From Ustulina deusta (Eukaryota > Ascomycota > Sordariomycetes > Xylariales > Xylariaceae), in NCBI GenBank assembly GCA_023159155.1, contig JAJNNX010000006.1, positions 1,605,001-1,633,828 of the forward strand: DNA of 28,828 bases, written 5' to 3'. Within the stretch, counting starts at the first letter, position 1; the number at the start of each line of letters is the position of its first letter. Both the position numbers and the translations under genes were made by a program. This document shows, piece by piece, positions 1 to 12,030 of this stretch. Below the pieces are notes generated by a model. That model made no database searches, was not told where the DNA came from, and saw only the letters and a program-made list of their open reading frames with translations.

Positions 1-2429
1 AAGTTAAATAATTAAGCTTATATAAATTTATATAGCTAAAAACTAAATAAACTTTTTATATTTTTTTTTAAATGAAGCGCTAAATATAATATAATATATT
101 ATATATATATATATATTATTTCAAGTAAAGCTTATTAATCGTTTTAATAATAATTATTAATTTAATTATTATTTTAATTAAAATTTTAATTAAAATTGTT
201 TATTTTATAAAAATTAATTTAAAAGAATTTATATTTTTATAAAAAAAAATTTAATATTTAAGTATATTTTTTAAGTTTTTTTTAATAAGTATTAAAAACT
301 AAGTTATAGCTTATATTTATTTTAATAATTTTTAATAAAAATAAAAATTTAAATATTAATAATTATATTTATATTTATATTTTTTTTATTTAATAAAATA
401 ATTAAAATATTATAATATAAAAATATATAAACAAATTAATAATAAAATTAATAATATTATTAAATTAATAATTAAACTATAATTTATTTATTATTTTTAA
501 TAATTATTTTAATATTAAGTTTTTATTTAATATAAAATAAAATATTTAAGTATTATTATTTATGTTTAATTTTTTATTTTTATTGCTATTTATATTAAAA
601 AAAAAATTTAGATTTATTATTAAATTTATATGTTTAATATATTTAAAATATAATTTTAAGTTATTTATTTTTTATATTATTAGAAAATAAAACTTTAAAA
701 ATATTAAAAATTTTTAAAATAAAATAATTAATATAAAATAATAATTAAACAAGTTTTATTTATAAAAATAATTAATTAAACAAATAATTATTTAAATAAA
801 AAATATATATAAATTATTATTTATATAAAAAAATCTAAAAATATTAAATTTAGTGTTAAAAATAATAAATAATAAAAATAATAATTTTTAAAATAAATAT
901 TAATATAATTTTATAATTATTTTTTTATATTTAATAATAAAAAATAAAAAATTTATAAATTTATTTAAAATAATAATAAATTTTTTAAATTTTTTTATTA
1001 TTTTTAAATATTTATAATATTTATTTTATATTAAATAATAAAATATAAAATATAATAATAAAAATAATATTATAAAAATTAAAACTTAATTTATAAATAT
1101 ATAATTTATTACTAGTATTAAACTTATATTTAATTTTAAACTTTAAATTAAATTAAAATATTTTTAAAATATAATTTTTAATTAATTTATAAGTTTTAAA
1201 CTTAATTTAAATAAATATAAAATTTTAAAGCTTTAATAATTAATAAAAAAAAATTAAAACATTTATTTTTTAAATTAAATATAAATAAAATAAATTTATT
1301 AAGTTTATTAATATAATTATTTAATTAATTTTAATAATTTTTATTTATATTAATAATATAAATATAATTATATAATTTTAATATATATATTTTTATATTT
1401 TTAGTTTAATATAAAAAATATTAAATTTATTATTAAATCTTTTTTTAATAAATAAATAAAATAAAAGTTTAATTATTATATATTTTTTATTTTATTTAAT
1501 TTAATTAATAAATTAAACAAGTTTATATAAAATTATATATTATTAGTTTTTAAAATAACTATAATAATTATTTTATTTATTATATATTATTTTTAAATTT
1601 AATATATAAATATTTTTATATATTTTTAAAGTTAAAGTTTTTAATATTTATTAAATATAATAATAAATAATTTAATAATAATTTAAACTAAAAAATAAAA
1701 ATAATTATAATTATATTAATAAAAATATTTAAATTTAAATTTATAATATATAAAATAAATAAAAAATAAAACTATTATATAAATTAATATAAATTAATTT
1801 TTTTAGTTAAGTTATATAAATAATAAATATAATTTGTAATACTATTATATAAATAATAAAAATATTAAATAAAATATATTAATAAATTAATAAAAATATA
1901 AAACTATAATTATAATAAATTTTAAACTAAAAAATATTAAATTATAATTATATATTTAAAATAAAATAAAAATTAAAAAATATTTATATTATATAATATT
2001 AAACTTATTTATAATAAAATAATTATATTAAAATATTTAAATAATAAATATAAATTTAATAAATTTAATATTAATATATTATAATTATATTATTATTATT
2101 AATTTTTATAAATTTAATATTTTTATATATAACTATAAAATAAAAATTTATTATTTATTATATATATTTATAACTATATATTATTATATTATATTAAATA
2201 AAACTAAAAAAATTAAAATATTAAAATAAAATAAATTATATTAAATATAAAAAAATATTTTAATATAGCTAAAATATTAGCTATAAAATATAAAATATAT
2301 AAAACTAATAAATATAACTAAAATATTTTTTATTTATTTAATTATATTAAAATACTAAAATAATAATAAAATTTTATTATTTTTATTAATTTTTTAATAG
2401 TTTTAATTATTAATATAGCTTTTATATTT
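1..2429. other. Extremely AT-rich, gene-free block
   Basis: The stretch is almost pure A and T; several 60-base lines contain no G or C at all. The few remaining C and G sit mostly in AGCT, AACT/AGTT and AAGCTT contexts, while CpG, CpA and TpG are scarce. No reading frame of useful length is open on either strand. This is what heavily RIP-mutated fungal repeat DNA looks like, but no specific element can be named here. A block around 2240-2340 recurs about 676 bp downstream (around 2915-3000). Confidence 0.85.
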
Positions 2430-2870
2430 ATATAAAAAAGCTAAATTAAAAGTTTATAAATAAATTTATATATAAAGTTTTTATAAAAAATCTAAATTAA
2501 AAATCTAATTATTTAAGTTAATTTTAATTATATAGCTTTTATATTTATATAATAAATAATTATATAAAGTAATTATATTTTTTATAATTAAACTAAATTA
2601 AAAATTATATAAATAGCTTAGTTATATAAATATTTATTAATATAATTAGTTATATTAATAATAATTTTTATAAATAAACTAAGTTAAAAGTTTATAAAAA
2701 TAGCTTAGCTATATAAAGATTTATTAATATAGCTAGCTATATTAATTATAGTTTTTATAAATAAATTAATTAAAAATATATTAAAAAGTTTAAATTAAAT
2801 TATAAGTTTAGTTATATAGCTAATTAATTAGTATAGTTTTTATAAATAAGCTAGATTAAATAAATTTATA
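2430..2870. repeat. Degenerate tandem array, about 86-bp unit
   Basis: Units can be recognised by a recurring order of words: an (a)aactaa(a/g)ttaaaa start, a (t)agctta(g)ttata core, and a tttttataaata end. Starts fall near 2591, 2677, 2763 and 2848, giving a period of 85-86 bp. Two more divergent units seem to precede them from about 2436. Differences between units are largely C/T and G/A transitions, so the array was probably more uniform before RIP. No coding role is visible. Confidence 0.6.
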
Positions 2871-3395
2871 TATAATTAATATATTAGTTTAAATTTATAT
2901 ATAACTAATATATTAAATTAAATATAAAAAAATATTTTAATATAAGTAAAGTTTATAAAGCTAATAAATATAACTAATATATTTTTTATTTATTTTATTA
3001 TATTATATTAATAATTAATTATTATAATATTTAATAAAAATTATTTTTAATAAATATATTTAGTTATAAATAATTATTAATAATTTTTTTTTTTATATAA
3101 TATAATAAAAAGTTTATTATTTTTATTTATATTATTAAAATTATTATAATTTTTTTTAAATAAATATAATTTAAATTAAATATTTTATTATTAAAATTAA
3201 TATTAAAATAATTATAATAAAAATATTAATATTTAATATATATAAAGTATTAAAATAACTAGTATTAGTTATAATTTTATTATATAATTTATATAAAGTA
3301 TAAATTTATGTTTAGTTTTTATATAAATATTAACTAAATTTTAATTAAACAAAAAAGATTTTTTTTTTATTATATAGTTTATATAATAATATAAG
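2871..3395. other. AT-rich gene-free flank of the old LTR element
   Basis: Saturated AT-rich sequence with no open frame. It includes the second copy (about 2915-3000) of the block first seen at 2240-2340. The last five bases, ATAAG (3391-3395), form one half of the proposed target duplication of the element that starts at 3396. Confidence 0.7.
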
Positions 3396-3620
3396 TGTTA
3401 TAATTAGTTAAATAAAGCTTTTATAGCTAGTTTATTAATACTATAAACAAAAACTCTAAATTAAAAAAAAAAAAAAATCAAAATTTATAAAGTAAATAGA
3501 TATAAACTTTATATATATAGCTATAAAATTATAAGTTAGTTTATATATAGATTTTTTATTTTATTGCTATATAGGTTTAAAATTTTTATAAGTTTTGCTA
3601 AGATTATACTAATTATTATA
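3396..3620. repeat. Left LTR of the ancient retrotransposon
   Basis: It pairs with 9180-9407 over its full length. Shared landmarks are the words ataaagcttttatagctag and tatagctataaaattata and a run of about 15 A. It begins TGTTA. The right boundary is set by the end of similarity around ACTAATTATTATA and is uncertain by a few bases. Confidence 0.75.
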
Positions 3621-6600
3621 CTACTTTTTTTTAAAACTAAAAGTTTAAATATAGTTTTAATTTAAAGTTATTAATAATATTAAGTTTATATAATTTTTTA
3701 TATTATATTGTTTTATTATTGTTTTTATAATTATTTATAAATTTATTAGCTGCTACTATATATATTTATTTTTATAATTTTATAAAAAGTCTAAAAGTTT
3801 TTTTTATAAATTTTATAAAATTAGTTAAGCTTAATTAATATATTTTTATAATTTTAAGCTATATATTAAATATTATTAAAATTATAGTTTTTTTAAGCAA
3901 CCTAGTATTATAATTTTTTGTTTTTTTTATATATTTTTAATTGTTTAATTTGTTTAATTTTAAATTTTGCTTTATTATTAATATTTTAGCTAAAAATAAT
4001 AATTAGATTTATTAAAATAAAAGGTTATTATTTATTTTTTATAATTAGTTAGTATAAAATAAGTTTTTTATTTATAAAAATTAGGTAAATTAAAAATATA
4101 CCTAAATTTTTGTTTTTTTTAAAATTTTAAAAAGTTTAATTAATTAGAAGTTTAATTTAGTAGTTAGTACTTATATTATATATTATTTTTTAAATGTTTA
4201 AGTTTAGCGGACTAGTTTAAATATTTATTGCTTAGTATTAAAATTTATAATAGTTTTGCTAATATTTATAATTAAAAAGTTTTATATTTTAATTTTTATT
4301 ATTATTTTAGTAATAATATATTAATTAATAAATATTATAAAAAATTATATATAAAATCTAAAGTAAAAAAATAAATATTTTAATTATTTTAGTATTTATT
4401 AATATAAAATAAAATTATTAGTCTAATTTTTAATTAGTTAATTTTATTGTTTTTTAGGTTTAAAAATAGTAAGTATTACTAAAATAGTATTTAGTACTTA
4501 TAAAACTATTAATTATTACTATAAACTTAAAAATAAATAATTTTATATTATTTAATATTTATAGGTTTAGTATATTAAAAAATTTATATAAATTTTTATA
4601 GTATTATATAGCTAGTAATTTTATAATATTTGTTTTTTTGTTAAGTAAAATTATAATTAAATAGTTAAACTTGTTTATAAATATTTATATATAATTATAA
4701 CTTTATTAGTTAGGTAGCATATTTTTATTATTTATTACTATATATTATTATATTATAGTTAATATAAATAATAAATAAAAAAACTAAAAGTTTTATTTTA
4801 TAATATTTTATTTTTTTATAGTTATAATAATTATATATATATTATTTATAATTATATTTTAAATAAAACTAATAATATTTTTATTTTAATATTTTGATTA
4901 TTTTATATTAATTTTAGTATATAATAATTAAAAATATATAAACTTTTAAATTAAAATTATATAAAAAAATAGTTTTATTTTAAGTAACCTTAAATATATA
5001 TAGCTTTTTGTTTTTATTTTTAGATTTTATAGCTAGTTTTTTTATTAATTAAGTTTATTAAATTAGTTTTTTAAAAATATTAAATAAAAAATCTATAGTT
5101 AATATAAAAACCTAGTATTTTATTAAATAGAACTAATATTATTATTATTTTTTTAGTTTTTTTAGCTTTAATTATAAAAAATTTAACTATTTTTTTTAAT
5201 AAAACATTAACTATTATTTATTTTATTTAGTTAGTATTAAAAATAATATTAAAATTTAATAAAAGTTAATTTAATATATTATTATATTAATAAATCTATT
5301 TATTTAAAAAATATAATAAAATTTAATAATTAGTTATTATAAAAAATTTAGTTTTAAAAAGCTTTAAGTAATAATATTCTAAAGTTTATATTATTACTAA
5401 AATTTATAGTTTTAAATTAAATAAGCTTATTTAATTAGTATTATTTATTTTAAAAAATATTTTATAAGTTTTTTAAGTTATATTTTTTTATTATTACTAA
5501 ATAACTTTTTTTATTATATTATATAAAATATTTATTTTTATTTATATTAGTTAGCTAAATTTAAAAAAACTAAAATAAATATTTTATATATTAATAGTTT
5601 TATATATTTAAAAGTTTATTTTTTGTTTTAGTTCTATTATAAATAGTTTAAAAAAGTAGCAATTTTATTAATATAGTAAATAAATATATAAATATAATTA
5701 TAAAGCTTAAAAATAACTAGATTAATTTAATATTTTAAAATTATTAAAATCTTAATTTAAGATTGCTTAAATTTTTATAAAATTAATTTTTATTTTTATT
5801 TTAGCTTTTATAATTATTTCTAAATAATTAATAATAAATATATTAAAATAAAACTTTTTAATATTTTTTTAATATTTAGCTTAATATAAACAATAGATTA
5901 TTTTTTTATAATAAGTTTAGTATTATTTTTAGTTTTTAAAAATAGATTAAAATATATTTATATAAATATTTATAAATTTATTTAAAAGTTTTTAAATTTA
6001 TATATTAATAAAAGCTTACTACTAAACAGGTTTTATTTTTAAACTAAATAATAAAACTTTGTTATTAAAATATTTTTTTAGAAGTTTAAAAAAAATAAAA
6101 AAATATAATTTTATAATTAATAATAATTAATAAAAAGTTTTAATAATATTTAGTTTTATAAAATAAATAATATTATAATAATTAAATATAATATTTATGC
6201 AATATTTAAAATTAATATAATTTAATTTTTTAAATATATAGTTTTTTATTAATAATTAATTATAAACTTATATTTAATAACCTAAATTTAAATATAAATA
6301 AAACAAAAATAATATTTAAATTTATATTTTATTTAATAAAGTTTATAACTAATAGTTTATTTATAAACTTTTTTTAAATAAAATAAATTATATAAATATT
6401 TAATACTAATAAACTTAAAAATATATTTTTTATTATTAAGTTTTAATATTATATTAAATTTTAGTTATAATAATAGTAAAGTTTCAGATTTTTTTTTTAG
6501 AAAAAATCTTTTTAAATATAATAGCTAAAAAATAAAAACTTTATATTAACTTTATATATTTAAAAAAAAGAATTTTTTAAAAAAAATTAGTTTATTATTA

Positions 6601-6761
6601 AAAATCTTTTATAGTATTACTGTTTGAATGGAGTGTACTGCATATTTCCAAGGCAGCAGTACATGCCTGCAAGGTTGGTGGAATACAGTCTATTCACTAT
6701 ATGCCACACTCAAAAGGAAGGAGAGAAAGGAAGGAAATGGGGAGGTGGGAGCCCCCTATAT

Positions 6762-6781
6762 ACCCCTCCGTACGGAGGGGT
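6762..6781. repeat. 20-bp perfect palindrome A in the solo LTR
   Basis: The sequence ACCCCTCCGTACGGAGGGGT equals its own reverse complement. It lies just 3' of the TATA-like motif and is closely related to the palindrome at 6831-6850, differing by a T/C and G/A pair. It could form a hairpin in the transcript or be a protein-binding site in the LTR. Confidence 0.9.
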
Positions 6782-6800
6782 CTGTAGGTGGTCCCTAGCC

Positions 6801-6828
6801 GGACCCCTTGGCCTAGGACCCCTTGGCC
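6801..6828. repeat. 13-bp direct repeat in the solo LTR
   Basis: GGACCCCTTGGCC occurs at 6801-6813 and again at 6816-6828, a 15-bp period. The core ACCCCTT is shared with the palindrome that follows at 6831-6850, so the region is built from variants of one motif. Confidence 0.85.
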
Positions 6829-6830
6829 AG

Positions 6831-6850
6831 ACCCCTTCGTACGAAGGGGT
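6831..6850. repeat. 20-bp perfect palindrome B in the solo LTR
   Basis: The sequence ACCCCTTCGTACGAAGGGGT is a perfect palindrome, extended by one more G-C pair on the outside (6830 and 6851). It keeps the CGTACG centre of palindrome A. The centre recurs once more as GCGTACGA near 6872-6879. Confidence 0.9.
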
Positions 6851-9179
6851 CCGTAAGTGCCCTAGCTAATTGCGTACGATTAATCCAACAATTACTTAAT
6901 TAATTTAAATCTATTTTTTTTATAAAATATTAATTATTTTTAAAGTTTTTTTAAATAATTTAATATAATTATTTTTAATTTTTATAAACTTAATTATAAT
7001 AAGTTTTTTTAAAATCTTTTTAGTTAATTATTTTTATTTATTTTAGTAAAAATAATTTTAAAAATCTTATATAATTTTTTTAATAATAGCTTAAATTTTT
7101 TTTTTTTAGAAATTATTATATAAACTTTTTTTGTTTAGGTTTAAAAGTCTTAAGTTTTTTTATATTTTTTTAGTTTTAGTTATTTTTAAAATAATTATTT
7201 TATTTTTAAAAAATTATTTTAATATTTAATAATATTTTTTTAATATTTAATTATATTAATTAGTATTTTTTTATATTTTTAAGTTTATATTTTATTATTT
7301 ATAGCTAAAAAGTTTAATTATAATTATTAATAAAATTAAACTAAAAAAATAAATTATTTAGCTAAATTAATTATTATTTTTAAGTTTTTATTAAAATATT
7401 TTATTTTATTAATTATTTAATATTAATAATAATATTATAACTAAAATTAATAACTTAAAATATTTAATTTTTAAATTATTAATTATTAATTTTTATAATA
7501 TATATTAAATATTTATAAATTTTGCTAACTATTTTATTTTAATAATTATAAAACTTTTAAAGTTTAATTAAATAAACTATTTTTATTTTTAATTATTACT
7601 TAATTTATATATAAACTTATAGCTAATTATTAAAAAAATATAAATTTTAATATTATATAAAACTAAAGTTTTTATTTTAATACTATTAATTTATAATTAA
7701 ATAAATATTTTAAAAATAATTAATTTGTTTTATTTATATATTTTAATTAAAATAAATAAAAAAACTAATAAAAAATTTTTTATTAGTTTTATTTATTTTT
7801 AAATTAAATAAACTATTAAAACTATTTTTATTATAAACTTTTTTTACTAATTAAATACTTAAAATTTAAGCTTTTAATCAAAGCAGTTAACTAATAAATA
7901 TTTTTTTTTTATTATAAATAAAACAAATTTTATTATTTTTAATAAGCTTTTTTTTTTTTATAGTTAGTACTTATTTTAATTATTTTAAAACTTTTTAAAA
8001 TTAATTAAAAATTAGTAAACAAATTATTAAAAATTTAATTATTTAAGTTAGATTTTTATTTAATTAAACTAATAAATTAGTTTATTAATTAATTTTTATA
8101 AGTTTGCTTAATATTATATATTAATTTAATAATTTTATTAATAAATAATTTATAAAAAATATTTAAATTTATATAAAAATAATCCTATAATTTATATTTT
8201 TATTATAATTTAATAAATTAATATTTTTTAAGCTAAGTTATTAAATATAAAAATAAATTTATTAATATTTTTATTAGTTTTATATATATAAATTTAAAAT
8301 ATTTTATAAATAATAATTATTTAATTAAAATTATAATAAATTATTAATAAAACTTAAATTATTTTAATAATATTATTAAATAATTTTTTAATTAAATAAA
8401 AATATATTTTTATTAATTTTTTAACATTTTTTTTTTAATTAGCTTATAATATACTAAAATTAATTATTAAATAAAGCTTTATTTTTTATAAACTTACTAA
8501 AATTAGTTTTTTATATTTTAGCTTTTTTAGTATAAGTAAAGTTTAAAGCACTAAAAATAAACTAATAAATAAAAATAAATAAAATAATAAATTAAAAATT
8601 TAAAATTAATACTTTTAAATATATTTTTTATTATTAAATTATAGTTGTTTTTTAAAAGTACTAAAATAAACATATTTAAAAATTAATGTTTTATTTTTTT
8701 TATTTATTAAAAAAATTTTATTAGAACTAATACAAAATTATAAGTTATATAGTTATAATATTTTCTAATATATTTATAAATATATTATTTATTTTAGGTT
8801 GTTTTAGTTTTAGTTTAAATTTTAATTTTTTAGGTTTTAATTTTTTGTTTTTTTTGGATTTTTTTTGAAATATTAATTTATTTAAAACGTTTATAAAAAA
8901 AAAGATTTTAAAATTATTTAATAATAAAAAGTTAGCTATACTTAAAAATAAAAATATTTAAAGTTAGATTTTTTATAAATTATTAGTTTTTAAATAATAT
9001 AAAAATTAAAAGTTTTATTAAAATTATATTAAAGTTAGGTTTATATTATAAAATATATAATCTTTTATATTAAATATATAATTAAAAAAAGTTTTATTTA
9101 TGTTTTATTAACTATAATAAAATAAAAAATATATATTTATTAAATATTTATTAATAAATAATTAGTAAACTTAAAATAG

Positions 9180-9407
9180 TATTATAATTAATTAAATAAA
9201 GCTTTTATAGCTAGTTTATTAATATTATAAATAAAGATTTTAACTTAAAAAAAAAAAAAAAGTTAAAGTTTATAAAATAAATAAATATAGATTTTATATA
9301 TATAGCTATAAAATTATAGGTTAGTTTATATATAAATTTTTTATTTTATTATTATATAAGTCTAGAATTTTTATAAGTTTTTGCTAAAATTATACTAATT
9401 ATGTATA
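9180..9407. repeat. Right LTR of the ancient retrotransposon
   Basis: It matches 3396-3620 from TATTATAATTAA to ATTATGTATA. The copy ends directly before GTAAG (9408-9412), the partner of ATAAG at 3391-3395. Where the two LTRs differ, the changes are mostly C/T or A/G, with a few transversions and short indels, consistent with great age. Confidence 0.75.
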
Positions 9408-10540
9408 GTAAGATTTTATATATATATATATATAATATAATATATATAGATTATATTTTATTTATATATATTATTTATTTGTTTTTATATATAATATATT
9501 ATATATAGCTTATTTAATATAAAGCTTTATTTTAAATAATAATAATTATAGTTTTAAATATTAATTTATAATTAAAAAATATTTTATTTTAATATATAAA
9601 TTATTAAATAAATTATATATAATATATTATATATAAAATAAACAAATAATGATATCTAAAAAAATATAATTTAATTATATATTATATTATTTAAAAAAAA
9701 AATATTTAGATAAACTAAATATAAACTATTATTTAAAATTATTAGTTTAAACTTTTTATATATTTTTATAAATTTAATATTTAATATAAATTATATAAGT
9801 TTTATTTTTAAAACTAATATAAGCTTTATATAATAAATATTTTTTATATATTAATAAAATATTAAATAAGTTTTTTTAAAAATATCTAATAAATTTATAG
9901 TTTTTAATACTAATTAATAATTTGTATAAATTATAAAAACTATTATATTTATTTATTAAATTTATTATATTATTTTATAAATATTTTAAAAAATAAAAAT
10001 TATAAAAAATATAATAAAAATAAAATTAAATAAATTATTAAATAAAAATATATATATTTAAATTAATTAATAAATATATTTTATTTAATATTTTTTAAAA
10101 TATTTATAATATTTTATAAATTTTTTAATATTTTTAATTATTATATATATATAATTTTAATATTTAATAATTTTAAAAATATAAAAATTTATATATAGTT
10201 TAATAATTATAATTTATAAAATATAAAAATATAGTTTATATTTTTAAAAAAAATAATATAATATAATGTTTATAATAAAATAAAGCATAATAAAGCATTA
10301 TTTTAATAAAAAATTAATAAATATTAAAAAAAATTAAATTAAAAAAAAATATATAATAAAATATTAAAAACTTTAATATATTTATATATAAAATGTTATT
10401 TATAAAAATATAAACTATTTAATATAGTCTTATTTTAATTTAAAATATAAATTATTATTTAAAATTATTAGTTTAAATTTTTTATAAGTTTTTATTAACT
10501 TTTAAATATATTTTTATTAATTTTATATTTATTTTATTTA
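9408..10540. other. AT-rich gene-free stretch with simple repeats
   Basis: Low-complexity A/T sequence with no open frame. It contains a run of TA dinucleotides (about 9415-9450), a possible short inverted repeat (9472-9507 with 9611-9650), and a word of about 40 bp around 9725 that recurs near 10445. No element can be named. Confidence 0.7.
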
Positions 10541-11303
10541 TAAAATTATATAAATAAATTAAATAAAAAAATATTATTAAAAAAATATTATTAAAAAAAT
10601 ATTATTAAAAAATATAAAATAAATTTATATATAAAATAAATTTATATATAAAATAAATTTAAAAATTATAAAAATTATTTAAATATATTTATTATAATAT
10701 TATAAATAAATAATTTATAATATAAACTTATTTTATAAGCTTATTTTAATATATATATAATTTTTAATAAAATAAATTTTTATTTTATTTTATTAATATA
10801 AATTATATAAACTAATAATTTAATTTTTTATAATTTTATAGCTATTTAAGTTTTAAAAAATTATAAATATTATTTTAATATATTTTATTATAATATTATA
10901 AATAAATAATTATAAAATGTAAAAAAGAAATTTAGATTTATAATTTAATTTTAAATTTAATAATATAATATATTTTATTATAACTATTAAATTAAAAAAT
11001 TAATATAAAATAATTTAAATATTTTTATGTAATAAATTATATATAAAATAAATTTATATATAAAATAAATTTATATTATATAGTATATAGTTTTAATAAA
11101 ACTATTTATTTTATTTTTATTAATTTTTTTAAAATTAATAATATATTAAAATAAAATATATATTTAAATTTATAATTAAATAAAAAATCTAAAAATTACT
11201 TTTATAATTTTATAGCTAATATATTTATAAGTTTATTTTATATATAAGTTTATTTTATATTTTTTAATAATATTTTTATATTTAATTTATTTATATAATT
11301 TTA
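10541..11303. repeat. Long inverted repeat with about 80-bp arms
   Basis: The left arm (10541-10650) and the reverse complement of the right arm (11225-11303) share about 80 bp in the same order. Landmarks are AAATTATATAAATAAATT, AATATTATTA and two tandem AAATAAA(T/C)TTATATATA words. The left arm carries two extra copies of a 15-bp unit (aatattattaaaaaa). The scattered T/C differences look like RIP. About 575 bp separate the arms. It could be a decayed MITE-like element or an inverted duplication of older repeat pieces; no transposase frame is visible. Confidence 0.55.
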
Positions 11304-11642
11304 TTATTATAAATTATATAAACTTATAATTTAGAATTTTTTAAAATATTAATTAATTAATAATTATTTTTTTTTAAAAATATTTATAATTAAAAATTTA
11401 TAAGTATTATTTTAATATTTTTTTTTAATTTTATAAATAAAAAATAAAAAATTAATAAAAATATATTTAAATTTTTTATTTAATTAAAATTTTAAAAATA
11501 TAAATTATTAAATTATATAAATATAAAATTAAAAAACTTATTTTTAAATTTAATTATATAATTTATTTTATTATAATTATTAAATAAAAAAAATTAATAT
11601 AAAATAATTTAAATAATTTTATTTATAAATTATATATAAAAA
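10950..11642. repeat. Direct repeat of about 100 bp, offset 594 bp
   Basis: The block at about 10950-11050 recurs at about 11541-11642 with roughly ten differences. Both copies contain the word TTAATATAAAATAATTTAAA, at 11000 and 11594. The second copy lies beyond the right arm of the inverted repeat at 10541-11303. The source is unknown; it may be part of a decayed transposon family. Confidence 0.5.
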
Positions 11643-12030
11643 TATTAAAAAAAATATTAAAATAATTTTTTTTTTAATTTTTTTAATTTTAAAATTATAA
11701 TAAAATTAATTAATTATATAATTTATTAAAAAAATTATATATAAAATATATTAATATAATTTTTAAATTTAAATAATATAAATTAATTATATTATAAATT
11801 ATTAAATAAATTATTTATATTAATTAATTTTATTATATTAATTAATTTTATTATATTTATATAATTTATTTTAATAATTTATTTAATTAAAATTTATATA
11901 TTATATAATATATAATTTTAATTTTAATTTTTAAAAAAATTAGATTTTATATAAATATAATAATATATTTAAATAAAGTTTATTATATTAAAATAAATTT
12001 ATATTATATATTAACTTAAATATTATTAAT
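11643..12030. other. AT-rich gene-free stretch
   Basis: Saturated A/T sequence without open frames. It includes an ATTAATTTTATTATATT-type word repeated in tandem near 11822-11856. Nothing else can be supported. Confidence 0.6.

Larger units (their letters stand above)
6621..6890. mobile_element. Young solo LTR (or small LTR-like element), not RIP-mutated
   Basis: A 270-bp island of ordinary to high GC stands inside DNA that is nearly all A/T on both sides. It begins TGTTTG and ends CCAACA, the inverted TG...CA ends of an LTR. It is flanked by a perfect 5-bp duplication, ATTAC at 6616-6620 and 6891-6895. There is no second copy in the window, so it is best read as a solo LTR left by LTR-LTR recombination. 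A short non-autonomous LTR-like element is the alternative. Inside are a TATA-like CCTATATACC (6755-6764), two near-identical 20-bp palindromes and a 13-bp direct repeat. An 81-codon open frame at 6624-6869 lies wholly within it and shows no sign of being a gene. Confidence 0.85.
3396..9407. mobile_element. Ancient, RIP-saturated LTR retrotransposon
   Basis: Two direct repeats of about 225 bp bound a 6.0-kb segment: 3396-3620 and 9180-9407. They align almost end to end and differ mostly by transitions. The left copy begins TGTTATAATTAG, matching the TGTT start usual for LTRs; the right copy begins TATTATAATTAA, the same after two G-to-A changes. The bases before the left LTR are ATAAG and those after the right LTR are GTAAG, a 5-bp target duplication with one G/A difference. 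The interior is so AT-rich that no gag or pol motif can be read. A polypyrimidine run just inside the left LTR (3621-3632) hints that the element may lie on the minus strand, but this is weak. The nested insertion at 6621-6890 accounts for 275 bp of the length. Confidence 0.75.

Noticed and set aside
6624..6869. 81-codon open frame in the GC-rich island
   Set aside because: It lies wholly inside the solo LTR, runs through both palindromes and the direct repeats, and resembles no protein family; it is open because the island is GC-rich.
10541..10663. CRISPR-like array of short AT-rich repeats
   Set aside because: The repeats are contiguous 15- to 18-bp low-complexity units without unique spacers, and the host is a eukaryote.
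1..12030. Mitochondrial DNA or a nuclear mitochondrial insert
   Set aside because: There are no rRNA, tRNA or respiratory genes, and the depletion of CpA/TpG together with paired LTRs fits RIP-mutated repeats better.
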